Positions 25,311 to 33,704 of a stretch of 64,000 nucleotides of DNA are shown here, piece after piece. Made by a program: the position numbers and the translations under genes. The DNA is from an uncultured Bacteroidales bacterium (GTDB lineage Bacteria > Bacteroidota > Bacteroidia > Bacteroidales > F082). How positions within the stretch are numbered: the stretch's first letter is position 1; each line of letters opens with the position of its first letter. The notes under the pieces are model-generated. The model did no database searches and was not told the DNA's origin. It saw only the letters and a list, made by a program, of their open reading frames with translations. The DNA lies in assembly GCA_905233445.1 (NCBI GenBank), contig CAJOEP010000009.1, positions 1 through 64,000 of the forward strand, in the 5' to 3' direction.

Positions 25311-26573
25311 CTCTTCTCTAATGGCATCAATAGCCTTAATTTGTATCGCTCGGGTTGCTGGCAGAACTCCGGCGAGAAGTCCCGACAGCACGATGATTAT
25401 TGTTGCCACGATTGCCGCTCCAAATCCAATCTGCGGGTCGAGGAACATCATATCCTCTGATGGCGTATTGCCAACAATTCCTGACACTACAGCCATTATC
25501 GCCACGCCTATCACCAGTCCCACAACGCCTGCCAAAATCGTCAGCAGCAAGCTCTCAGCCATCACTTGACGGATGATGACCGATGGTTTCGCGCCGAGTG
25601 CACGTCGCACGCCAATTTCACGCGTCCTTTCTTTGATGGTGACAAGCATGATATTGCTCACGCCGACCACGCCCGAAAGCAGAGTGCCGATACCTACAAT
25701 CCAAATCAATATCTTTATTCCAAGGAACAAATAATCAAACATGGTGAAAACATCCTCTAAATCAAAGCACATAAAAGCGCCTTCGTCTTCGGGTGCGATG
25801 TCGTGACGCTCACGCAGCAAAGTCTTCACCTCCGCCTGCAAACCCTTGGTATTATAGCCACTTGCGGTGGTGAACATAAAGAAATCAAACTTGTTGCCGG
25901 TGTGATAAGCCACTTGCATTGTTGTCAGAGGCAATACCACTGTTTCGTTGACCGAACCCATAATACTCACCTTGCTGTTGTATGCCTCAATCACTCCAAC
26001 CACCTGATAATAGATGCCATTTGCCTTGATCATCAAGCCCAAAGGATTTTTGTCGGTGCCGATAACGTCTTCATAGACTTTCTTTCCCAAAACGCAAACC
26101 TTGCGGGCATCAGCTATGTCTGCCTCGTTGATGAAACGTCCGTAAAGCACCTTGCAGCGGTCTATCTCATTGTAATTCGGCAGCACACCTTTCATGCTGA
26201 AATTACCGCCTTTTATGCCGTAAAACACGTTGTTTTCGCCATTATATGTCCATCGGCTCGATATTGGAGACAAATCGTCTATTCCCTTGATTTTCTTCTT
26301 AATAGCCTCCATATCAGACATATCCAACTGCCATTCACGGTCTTTTTGATAGCCTTTGTATGCTACTGTTGTGTTGGTTGGGATCATGAATGAAGAATTG
26401 GTGGCAAAACCCTCGATTTGACTTTGCAGTCCGTTGTTGAAACCGTTGCCGCACGCCAGCAGAATCACCAGGATGAAGATTCCCCAGAACACACCGAAGG
26501 CTGTCAAGATGCTGCGGGTCTTGTTGCGGGCAATAGTCTGCCAAATCTCGTTTATATTATCTAAATCGAACAT
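25308..26573 (-). CDS. ABC transporter permease, MacB-like (second)
   Basis: A 421-residue permease with the MacB layout: first membrane helix at about residues 20-45 (ILTAFGVFWGIFILVILLAC), a large periplasmic domain (about 50-280), and three helices of the FtsX domain (about 285-310, 340-370 and 385-410). The FtsX loop ERTREIGVRRALGAKPSVI is intact. It follows the first permease after a 1-base gap, and the two probably form a heterodimer. The substrate is unknown; family members export antibiotics, peptides, lipoproteins or haem. The final codons (REE, stop) sit against a repeat array. Confidence 0.92.
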   Translation of the reverse strand: MFDLDNINEIWQTIARNKTRSILTAFGVFWGIFILVILLACGNGFNNGLQSQIEGFATNSSFMIPTNTTVAYKGYQKDREWQLDMSDMEAIKKKIKGIDDLSPISSRWTYNGENNVFYGIKGGNFSMKGVLPNYNEIDRCKVLYGRFINEADIADARKVCVLGKKVYEDVIGTDKNPLGLMIKANGIYYQVVGVIEAYNSKVSIMGSVNETVVLPLTTMQVAYHTGNKFDFFMFTTASGYNTKGLQAEVKTLLRERHDIAPEDEGAFMCFDLEDVFTMFDYLFLGIKILIWIVGIGTLLSGVVGVSNIMLVTIKERTREIGVRRALGAKPSVIIRQVMAESLLLTILAGVVGLVIGVAIMAVVSGIVGNTPSEDMMFLDPQIGFGAAIVATIIIVLSGLLAGVLPATRAIQIKAIDAIREE

Positions 26574-26574
26574 T

Positions 26575-27834
26575 TTATCTGTAGTTCATTGCTTCTATTG
26601 GTTTAACCTTTACTGAATTCCATGCTGGTGCGAATCCGGCAGCTACTCCGCTGATTATCAACACTAATGTTGCCATCACCACTATGCTGATGTCCACGGT
26701 CGGGTTGACAAACACCGACATTCCCATCTCGCTGTTGGTGCCGGCGCCGCTCGACTCCATGATTGAGTTGACAATCTCCATTAATCCTATACCGCAAATC
26801 ATGCCGATATATCCGAAAATAGTAGTGATTACAAGCGATTCCATCACTATCGAAAGCAATATCGAACGTGGTTTTGCGCCCAATGCTTTGCGGATTCCTA
26901 TCTCGTTGGTGCGCTCTTTCACTGTGATTCTCATGATATTACTGACACCGACCACGCCGGAAATCAACATTGCGATGCCTATGACCCAGATAAAGATGTT
27001 GATTGTGTTGAAAATCCTCATGGTTTCCAATGAGTTAACCATCTGACTATCAATCCATACACCGCGGTTGTCATCAGGTGAAAACTCATGCAACATCGCG
27101 ATTTTTTTTCTTAATTCTTTCGAAAAAACCTCGTTATCCTCTTTTGTATCAAGACCTTTTGTAGTAAAGGTGAGCTGATAATACTCATTTACATTGTAAA
27201 TTGCACGAATGGTGCTGTACGGCGCATAACACTGACCCATCTCACCGAACGCCATTCCTTTTGAAACGCCAATGACCGTAAAACTTAATCCATTGATATA
27301 CACTGTTTTACCCATCATGGAAGTCTCTTCAGATGTGCGCAGTAGTTCCTCGTTGGTGTTTTTGTCGATTACAACCACCTTGAGCTTGTTGCGCATATCG
27401 TTTTCGTTGATAAAACGGCCTTCGATAACCTTAACGCCCTCGATGTTTTTAAAAATAGGCTTCACGCCTTCCATACTTACGTTCCTTGATTTTTCGCCGA
27501 AGATGAGAGTGCCGCCTTTCGACAGTACCGGCGACACCTCTTCGACCTGGTATAACGATTCAAGGAGTTGTATGTCTTTGTTATTCAACATGATAAAGCG
27601 TCCGGCCTTATGTCCTTTATAAGGCAGCTCGGTTGAACTTGACCAGATGGTGTAGGTGTTTTTGATTCGGTCGGCGAAGTTGCCCGTGACGCCGTTTTTC
27701 AGTCCGTTACCGGCTGAAAGCAGGACTATCAGCATGAAGATACCCCAGGAGATGGCAAATCCCGTGAGAATGGTTCTCAGTTTGTTACGCTTGAGCGCCA
27801 TGAAAATCTCCGACCAAAAATCTCTGTTGAACAT
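26575..27834 (-). CDS. ABC transporter permease, MacB-like (first)
   Basis: A 419-residue permease homologous to the next gene. First helix ILTGFAISWGIFMLIVLLSA (about 20-40), a periplasmic domain with GRFINENDMRNK, and a C-terminal FtsX domain with ERTNEIGIRKALGAKPRSI and three helices. Its ATG overlaps the stop of the ATPase gene by one base (TAATG), implying coupled translation and fixed stoichiometry with the ATPase. Confidence 0.92.
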   Translation of the reverse strand: MFNRDFWSEIFMALKRNKLRTILTGFAISWGIFMLIVLLSAGNGLKNGVTGNFADRIKNTYTIWSSSTELPYKGHKAGRFIMLNNKDIQLLESLYQVEEVSPVLSKGGTLIFGEKSRNVSMEGVKPIFKNIEGVKVIEGRFINENDMRNKLKVVVIDKNTNEELLRTSEETSMMGKTVYINGLSFTVIGVSKGMAFGEMGQCYAPYSTIRAIYNVNEYYQLTFTTKGLDTKEDNEVFSKELRKKIAMLHEFSPDDNRGVWIDSQMVNSLETMRIFNTINIFIWVIGIAMLISGVVGVSNIMRITVKERTNEIGIRKALGAKPRSILLSIVMESLVITTIFGYIGMICGIGLMEIVNSIMESSGAGTNSEMGMSVFVNPTVDISIVVMATLVLIISGVAAGFAPAWNSVKVKPIEAMNYR

Positions 27835-28541
27835 TATTTTATCTCTTTTGTGAAATCCATTTTATCAGGATCGTTTTCTTCAATCGACTCGATGATACCG
27901 TCTTTCAGGTGCACGATTTTCCTTGTAAGATTGGCGATTCCGCGTTCGTGAGTCACAATCACCATTGTGATTCCGGTAGCGTTCACCTCGCGAAGTATCT
28001 GCATCACCTCGGCGGAAGTCTTGCTGTCCAAAGCACCTGTCGGTTCGTCGGCAAGGATGATTTTCGGTGATGTGACAAGGGCACGTGCAATAGAAACACG
28101 CTGTTTTTGTCCGCCCGAAAGCTCGTTCGGATAATGATCGGCCCAGTCTTTCAATCCGAAACGCTCGAGATATTCCATCGCCATCATGTTGCGTTTCTTA
28201 CGGTTCACACCCTGATAAAACAAAGGCAGAGCCACATTTTCGAGAGCGGTTTTAAACGGAATCAAGTTAAATGACTGGAAAATGAAGCCTATCAGTTTGT
28301 TTCTGAACTCCGCGGCCTGATTCTCGGAAAGATTCTTAACCAATTTCCCTGCAAGATAATATTCGCCCTCGTCGTAGTTGTCAAGAATTCCCAAGATATT
28401 AAGCAATGTTGACTTCCCAGAACCCGATGCGCCCATTATCGACACCAGTTCACCTTCCGCCACATCCAGGTTGATGCCCTTCAACACATGCAACGGCTGC
28501 GCTCCAAAATAAGTCTTGTTTATGTTATTAAGTTTTATCAT
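27834..28541 (-). CDS. ABC transporter ATP-binding protein (MacB/LolD type)
   Basis: A 235-residue ATPase that drives the tripartite exporter. Walker A GASGSGKSTLL near residue 37, Q-loop FIFQSFNLIP, signature LSGGQKQRVSIARAL near 140, Walker B IILADEPTGALD and the switch His in VTHERGIA are all present. It is the first gene of a five-gene operon: ATPase, permease, permease, adaptor and TolC. A promoter lies 25 bases upstream. Confidence 0.95.
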   Translation of the reverse strand: MIKLNNINKTYFGAQPLHVLKGINLDVAEGELVSIMGASGSGKSTLLNILGILDNYDEGEYYLAGKLVKNLSENQAAEFRNKLIGFIFQSFNLIPFKTALENVALPLFYQGVNRKKRNMMAMEYLERFGLKDWADHYPNELSGGQKQRVSIARALVTSPKIILADEPTGALDSKTSAEVMQILREVNATGITMVIVTHERGIANLTRKIVHLKDGIIESIEENDPDKMDFTKEIK

Positions 28542-28566
28542 AGTGTACTACGTATCTAAGACACTG

Positions 28567-28574
28567 CAAAAATA
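28567..28574 (-). promoter_or_regulatory. Promoter -7 element, efflux operon
   Basis: TATTTTTG on the minus strand, 25 bases before the ATPase ATG, with TTG at 28593-28595 (spacer 18). Confidence 0.65.
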
Positions 28575-28674
28575 GTAAAAATTTTTTACATGCAAGAAAA
28601 AAATGAAAAATTTTTCTTACTGTCGTTTTTATAACGTAATACTATAATATTTGCTGCACGAAAGTGCGAAAATA

Positions 28675-29685
28675 TTAATTAAGGAGATAGTTCAGAAGTT
28701 CTCTCATTTTCTCCATTGGCACGTTTTTCTTGACAATAATGCCGTTTTCGTCGAGAATGATATTTTGTGGAATAAATGCGATTGTATATAAGTCGGCGGC
28801 TTCGTTATTCCAACCTTTGAGGTCTGAAACATGATTTTTCCATGTGAGGTTGTCTTTCTCAATAGCGTTTTTCCATGCGTTTTCGTCTGTGTCGAGTGAC
28901 ACGCTCACGATATCCAAACCTTTGTCTTTGAATTCATTATAAACCTCGACAAGCTCCGGATTGACTTTACGGCAGTCGGGACACCACGAGGCCCAGAAGT
29001 CAATCATGAGGATTTTTGATTTGCCAATGACGCTTGAAAGTGTAAAATCTTCACCATTCACGTCTTTCTGTGTGAAATCGATATAAGGTTTTCCTACATT
29101 AGTCCGTTCCAGTCCTTTGATATACTTCAAAACAAGTTCCTTATAAGCGCTTGTCATGTCTGCTGGCATAACCTCATAAAGATTTTTCAAATCCATGAGT
29201 GAAACAGCCCATTTGTAGCGATACAAAACATATGGACCGACAGGATTTTCGTAGTTTTGCTTGGCAAAATCAAGGACAAAATAATGAAGCTCTCGTTCGT
29301 CTTCGATATTAACGACTTCAGCCATAAATTTGTTTAATTTTGCCTGACTTTCTGAGGCCAAAACATTGATTCCGTTATAGTTCTGATAGTCGCCTGTTAT
29401 ATTAACATTCTGATTATCAGCGAAGAATGTCAGAGGACGTCTCCAACCTTTCATTGTAATACAATATGCGTCGAGGTTGTCGTTTTGTTGGATTTTAAAA
29501 ACAGCTTTGTTGTTTTTTGCGACGACAGAGTCTAAAACTTTCATGTTTTCGCCATCATATCTCTGGAGATAAACTGTTTTTCCGTCAGAATTATCAAGAT
29601 TCACATTGATTTTGAATGTTTTGGTACATGATACCATTGCAAACATAACCATTAAAGCCAAAAATAATTTTTTCATAGAAGTCAT
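28675..29685 (-). CDS. Thioredoxin-fold lipoprotein with DUF4369-like N-terminus
   Basis: A 336-residue lipoprotein (lipobox VSC at about residue 20) that should sit in the cell envelope. The N-terminal 100 residues resemble DUF4369 (KINVNLDNSDGKTVYLQRYD). The C-terminal TlpA/AhpC-type domain carries the redox motif WASWCPDCRKVNPE near residue 232. It probably reduces disulfides or acts in cytochrome or envelope protein maturation. Its first ATG overlaps the mreD stop (ATGA), so it is coupled to the mre operon; the ATG three codons later is the alternative. An association of this protein with cell-shape genes is not expected from family knowledge. Confidence 0.87.
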   Translation of the reverse strand: MTSMKKLFLALMVMFAMVSCTKTFKINVNLDNSDGKTVYLQRYDGENMKVLDSVVAKNNKAVFKIQQNDNLDAYCITMKGWRRPLTFFADNQNVNITGDYQNYNGINVLASESQAKLNKFMAEVVNIEDERELHYFVLDFAKQNYENPVGPYVLYRYKWAVSLMDLKNLYEVMPADMTSAYKELVLKYIKGLERTNVGKPYIDFTQKDVNGEDFTLSSVIGKSKILMIDFWASWCPDCRKVNPELVEVYNEFKDKGLDIVSVSLDTDENAWKNAIEKDNLTWKNHVSDLKGWNNEAADLYTIAFIPQNIILDENGIIVKKNVPMEKMRELLNYLLN

Positions 29686-30194
29686 TTTTTTACTGGTTTA
29701 AATAAGTATATTATTAAAATTATTGTCAATAATGAGACCAAAGAGCTCAGCAGTGTTTCGAGTATTATTATTCCTAACAGTTTGATACTGAATGCTTCAA
29801 GCCAAAATAGCACGAGATTATGCATCAATATTAGCAATAATCCGTAAACGGTGAACCATGAAAGACCCATTTCGGTTATCGATGGTTCGTTTTTTCCTTC
29901 CAAATCGCTTTTCCGAGTAGTTATACCTATTATAAAAGGTCTCATGAACGCAAGAAACACCGTTGCGGCGGCGTTAAGTCCTGGTGTTCCATTAAAAACA
30001 TCGACTGCCAATCCTATCAGGAAACCGTCAATCATCAAGCGCCATTGTGGAGTGTCGAAAGGAAGGAGAAGGATGAAAAGCACATAGATATGCAGATGTA
30101 TATAGCTTCCGAAATTCAAGTTATCAAAAACCAGCAACTGCAAAACAAGCAGAAGTATAAATCGTAATATATTGTGTATCAATTTGTTATACAT
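29682..30194 (-). CDS. mreD: Rod shape-determining protein MreD
   Basis: A 170-residue integral membrane protein with about five hydrophobic segments, part of the elongasome that positions cell-wall synthesis. Segments such as ILRFILLLVLQLLVF and LHIYVLFILLLPFDTPQWRLMIDGFLIGLAVDVF (given as two stretches) match Bacteroidota MreD. It overlaps mreC by 16 bases. Identification rests on the hydrophobic pattern, the P-W and GLAVDVF signature and strict gene order. Confidence 0.9.
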   Translation of the reverse strand: MYNKLIHNILRFILLLVLQLLVFDNLNFGSYIHLHIYVLFILLLPFDTPQWRLMIDGFLIGLAVDVFNGTPGLNAAATVFLAFMRPFIIGITTRKSDLEGKNEPSITEMGLSWFTVYGLLLILMHNLVLFWLEAFSIKLLGIIILETLLSSLVSLLTIILIIYLFKPVKK

Positions 30195-30979
30195 AACGAA
30201 TCTATTTCCGACTTATAATTATTCTTAACCACAAAAACATGTCGCAGGGTGCTGAAATTTGTTGTAAACTTCAATTTTGCCGTGCTGAACATTTCATTAT
30301 CATTGTCGTGGCCGTTTTCAATTGTCCCAACGGGAACATCAGCTGGAAACGAGTTCGAGAAGCCGCTTGTCACCAATGTGTCGCCTTTATTAATAATAAG
30401 GTGCGACGGAATATCTTTCACCAGTCCGTAGCGATAGTTCTTACTATCCCAAACCACATTTGCAACATATTGATTATCAACAAATCTGCAACTGATAATG
30501 GAATAAGTGTTCAGCATGCTCATCACCGATGCGAAATGACTGCTGACGTTCACGACTTTTCCCACTACTCCGTTTTCGCATATTACTCCCATATCAGGTT
30601 CTATGCCGTCAGCACGTCCTTTGTCGATAACTATATAATTATTAACATCATAAATGCTATTATTGACAACATGTGCTGGGACATAAGTGAAAACGTCGTC
30701 GTAATACTCCATGTCAGATTCTGTTTCGTCACAGCCTAATCTTTTGAGTAACAATGCATTTTGTTCAGCAAGAGTTTCATTTTCTCTTTTTAGGTGCAGA
30801 TAGTCGTTCCAGTTTGACACTGTTTTCAGGAAGTTACCTGATATGCCATTCGACACGCTTGCCATCTTTCTATTATGATAAGGAAGGCTTTGCACTATCA
30901 TTATCAGGCATATAACCTCCAGCAGAATAAAAAGTATTACTGCACCGTGTTTCTTTAAGAAAATGAATAAGTTATACAT
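30179..30979 (-). CDS. mreC: Rod shape-determining protein MreC
   Basis: A 266-residue bitopic protein: one N-terminal helix (AVILFILLEVICLIMIVQSL), a short coiled coil (about 55-75, LKRENETLAEQNALLLKRL) and a periplasmic pair of beta-barrels (VINKGRADGIEPDMGVI-like region near 135, GDTLVTSGFSNSFPADVPVG near 205). It links MreB to penicillin-binding proteins. It lies 13 bases after mreB. Confidence 0.94.
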   Translation of the reverse strand: MYNLFIFLKKHGAVILFILLEVICLIMIVQSLPYHNRKMASVSNGISGNFLKTVSNWNDYLHLKRENETLAEQNALLLKRLGCDETESDMEYYDDVFTYVPAHVVNNSIYDVNNYIVIDKGRADGIEPDMGVICENGVVGKVVNVSSHFASVMSMLNTYSIISCRFVDNQYVANVVWDSKNYRYGLVKDIPSHLIINKGDTLVTSGFSNSFPADVPVGTIENGHDNDNEMFSTAKLKFTTNFSTLRHVFVVKNNYKSEIDSLCITN

Positions 30980-30992
30980 CGTTTTTCCCCGA

Positions 30993-32015
30993 TTATTTTA
31001 TCAGGAACGGGAATCCGTCGAAGTTTTTCAGAGCGATACCTGTGCCGCGAGCCACTGCGCGTAGCGGGTCTTCAGCCACGTGTATCGGCAGTTGTGTGCG
31101 GTCGTGGAGACGTTTGTCGAGGCCTCTCAACAGGGCGCCGCCGCCGGTGAGGTAGATACCTGTACGGTAGATATCTGCTGAAAGCTCAGGAGGTGTTGTC
31201 TCGAGAGTGTTAAGCACTGCAGCTTCAATCTTCGACACGCTCTTGTCGAGGCAGTGAGCGATTTCCTTATAGTTCACACTGACTTCCTTCGGGATACCGG
31301 TAAGCATGTCGCGTCCGTGGACTGCGTAGTCTTGTGGCGGGTTGTCGAGATCCGGGATGGCGGCTCCGACTTCTATCTTGATAAGCTCAGCGGTGCGTTC
31401 ACCCACGTTGAGGTTATGTTCCTTACGCATGTATTCCACGATTTCGTCGGTGAAGTCGTCGCCAGCGATACGTATTGACTTGTTTGTGACGATGCCACCG
31501 AGTGCGATGACGGCGATTTCCGAGGTACCGCCTCCGATGTCAACAATCATGTTGCCCATTGGTTCAAGCACGTCTATGCCGATACCAATAGCGGCGGCCA
31601 TAGGCTCGTGAATCAGTCGTACTTCCTTTGCGCCTGCCTGTTCAGCGCTGTCTTTAACAGCTCTCTCCTCCACTTCGGTGATACCTGAAGGGATGCAGAT
31701 GACCATTTTCAACGCTGGCGGGAACATCGAACGGTGGAAGTTTATCATTTTTATCATCTCCCTGAGCATGAACTCCGCAGCTTGGAAGTCGGCGATGACA
31801 CCATCACGCAAAGGTCTGATAGTCCTGATGTTTTCGTGAGTCTTACCATGCATCATCATAGCGCGTTTTCCGACAGCCATGATCTGCTGTGTGTCGCGTT
31901 TTATTGCAACAATCGAAGGTTCGTCAACAACAACTTTGTCGTTGTACATGATGATGGTGTTAGCTGTTCCGAGGTCGATTGCCAGTTCTTTATCGAAAAA
32001 TGAAAATAATCCCAT
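30993..32015 (-). CDS. mreB: Rod shape-determining protein MreB
   Basis: A 340-residue bacterial actin that organises sidewall growth. Phosphate 1 motif IDLGTANTII near residue 14, phosphate 2 DIGGGTSEIAV near 165 and the adenosine motif TGGGALLRGLD near 288 are intact. Length and sequence are typical. It lies 12 bases after purH. Confidence 0.97.
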   Translation of the reverse strand: MGLFSFFDKELAIDLGTANTIIMYNDKVVVDEPSIVAIKRDTQQIMAVGKRAMMMHGKTHENIRTIRPLRDGVIADFQAAEFMLREMIKMINFHRSMFPPALKMVICIPSGITEVEERAVKDSAEQAGAKEVRLIHEPMAAAIGIGIDVLEPMGNMIVDIGGGTSEIAVIALGGIVTNKSIRIAGDDFTDEIVEYMRKEHNLNVGERTAELIKIEVGAAIPDLDNPPQDYAVHGRDMLTGIPKEVSVNYKEIAHCLDKSVSKIEAAVLNTLETTPPELSADIYRTGIYLTGGGALLRGLDKRLHDRTQLPIHVAEDPLRAVARGTGIALKNFDGFPFLIK

Positions 32016-32027
32016 ATTAGAAGTTTT

Positions 32028-33518
32028 TTAATGTTTGAAATGTCTGTATCCTGTGAAAACCATAGCGATTCCGAGTTTGTTGCAAGCGTCGATCGACTCT
32101 TGGTCGCGCACCGAGCCACCTGGCTGAATGATTGATTTTATACCTGCTTCGCTGGCGATTTCAACGCAATCGGAGAACGGGAAGAATGCGTCGGATGCCA
32201 GCACTGCACCGTTGAGGTCGAAGTTGAAACTTTTGGCTTTTGCTATCGCCTGACGCAACGAATCGACGCGTGATGTCTGTCCTATGCCCGAAGCGTAAAG
32301 CTGTTTGTTTTTAGCTAAAACTATTGCGTTAGAACGGCTGTGTTTTACAATTTTATTTGCAAAAATCAAGTCGTCAACATCTTCATTATCAACGAGTTTA
32401 TCCGTCACTGGCTTGAAATCGTCTTTTGTTTCGATATGCAAGTCGCGTTCCTGTTCCAAAATACCGTTAAGTGCCGATTTATAGACCTTTGCAGGAAATT
32501 TATTTGATTTTAATTTCAATACTATACGATTTTTCTTTGAGAAGAGGATGTCCAGCACTCCGTCGTCGTAGCCTGGAGCGACGCACACCTCAAAGAACAT
32601 CTTGTTCATCTCTTCGGCTGTTTTCACGTCGATAGGGCGGTTACTTACGAACACTCCGCCGAATGCCGAGACTGGGTCACCTGCCAAAGCGGCATCGTAA
32701 GCCTCTGATATTGAAGGTCTTGAAGCAATTCCACAAGGGTTGTTATGCTTTAAAATCGCAAATGTTGGCTCATCGAACTCGCGGATGAGGTTCAAGCCTG
32801 CGTCGAGGTCGAGCAGGTTGTTGTACGACAAATCTTTACCGTGCAGTTTTTCGAAAACATCGTCGAGATTGCCGTTGAAGAAAGCCTGTTGGTGAGGGTT
32901 TTCGCCATATCTCAGTGGTGTGACTTTCTCGCCTGAGAACCAGTTGAAGATAGCGGTATCGTAGTGCGAGCTTGTTGCGAAAGCGTATTTTGCAAAGCGT
33001 TTTCTGTCGTCCAAAGTGGTGCAACCGCCTTGTTTTTCGTACATCTCCATGAATTCCTTGTAGTAATTTGAAGACGGTACGATAAGGCAGTCGTTGAAGT
33101 TTTTGGCGCCTGCGCGGATGAGGGAGATACCGCCGATGTCTATTTTCTCAATGATTTGGGCTTCGTCGTCGGTGTTTCTGACGGTCTCTTCGAATGGATA
33201 AAGGTCAACGATGACAAGATCCAGAGCCGGAATTTCGTATTGTTTCATTTCAGCGATATCGCTGTCGTTATTGAGACGACCGAGGATGCCGCCGAACACT
33301 TTCGGATGCAGGGTTTTCACTCGGCCTCCGAGGATTGAGGGGTAGCCTGTCAGCGACTCCACCGAACGCACTGTATCATCGATTTTCTTAATGAAATCAA
33401 GTGTTCCGCCAGTGGCATAAATCTGGACACCGTTCTTTTTCAGCAGAGCGACGATTTTATCGAGGTCTGTTTTGTAAAATACTGATATTAAAGCACTTGT
33501 GATTTTCTTGTTTGTCAT
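32028..33518 (-). CDS. purH: Bifunctional AICAR transformylase/IMP cyclohydrolase PurH
   Basis: It catalyses the last two steps of IMP synthesis. The N-terminal cyclohydrolase (MGS-like) domain shows ATGGTLDFIKK near residue 35 and GGRVKTLHPKVFGGIL near 64; the C-terminal transformylase domain shows LRYGENPHQQAFF, LKHNNPCGIA (catalytic Lys-His), SFGGVF and SDAFFPFSDCVE. At 496 residues it is slightly short but complete. It is the first gene of the purH-mreBCD operon and has its own promoter. Confidence 0.96.
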   Translation of the reverse strand: MTNKKITSALISVFYKTDLDKIVALLKKNGVQIYATGGTLDFIKKIDDTVRSVESLTGYPSILGGRVKTLHPKVFGGILGRLNNDSDIAEMKQYEIPALDLVIVDLYPFEETVRNTDDEAQIIEKIDIGGISLIRAGAKNFNDCLIVPSSNYYKEFMEMYEKQGGCTTLDDRKRFAKYAFATSSHYDTAIFNWFSGEKVTPLRYGENPHQQAFFNGNLDDVFEKLHGKDLSYNNLLDLDAGLNLIREFDEPTFAILKHNNPCGIASRPSISEAYDAALAGDPVSAFGGVFVSNRPIDVKTAEEMNKMFFEVCVAPGYDDGVLDILFSKKNRIVLKLKSNKFPAKVYKSALNGILEQERDLHIETKDDFKPVTDKLVDNEDVDDLIFANKIVKHSRSNAIVLAKNKQLYASGIGQTSRVDSLRQAIAKAKSFNFDLNGAVLASDAFFPFSDCVEIASEAGIKSIIQPGGSVRDQESIDACNKLGIAMVFTGYRHFKH

Positions 33519-33540
33519 TTTCTTAAGAAGTTTTGAAATG

Positions 33541-33548
33541 CAAATATA
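33541..33548 (-). promoter_or_regulatory. Promoter -7 element, purH-mre operon
   Basis: TATATTTG on the minus strand, 22 bases before the purH ATG. Confidence 0.6.
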
Positions 33549-33550
33549 AT

Positions 33551-33590
33551 AAAAAGATAAAAGATAAGAGATAAAAGATAAAAGATTTTT
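33551..33590. repeat. AGATAAA-type tandem array
   Basis: Five AT-rich 7-base units (AAAAGAT/AGATAAG) between the divergent purH and recJ promoters. Confidence 0.7.
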
Positions 33591-33596
33591 TTTGAG

Positions 33597-33616
33597 ATTT
33601 TGAGCCGAAGGCGACC
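33597..33616 (-). repeat. Repeat family D, inverted 20-mer
   Basis: Exact reverse complement of the copies at 25188 and 54844. Confidence 0.85.
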
Positions 33617-33675
33617 ATGAAAACCTTATTATTAATTTTTTTTATTTTTTTCTTGTAAAAAAAATATATTTTTTG

Positions 33676-33683
33676 TAATTTTG
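33676..33683 (+). promoter_or_regulatory. Promoter -7 element, recJ
   Basis: TAATTTTG with TTG at 33653-33655 (spacer 20). It lies 21 bases before the GTG start and overlaps a TTG that would otherwise look like an alternative start. Confidence 0.7.
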
Positions 33684-33704
33684 CGAGTTAAATTTTTTTT
33701 GTTT

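Noticed and set aside
28646-28675. Hairpin GCAC-GAAA-GTGC after the thioredoxin lipoprotein gene
   Set aside because: Only four strong pairs and no T-run on the needed strand; not called as a terminator.
33681-33704. TTG start for recJ
   Set aside because: The TTG is part of the predicted -7 element TAATTTTG and therefore upstream of the transcript.
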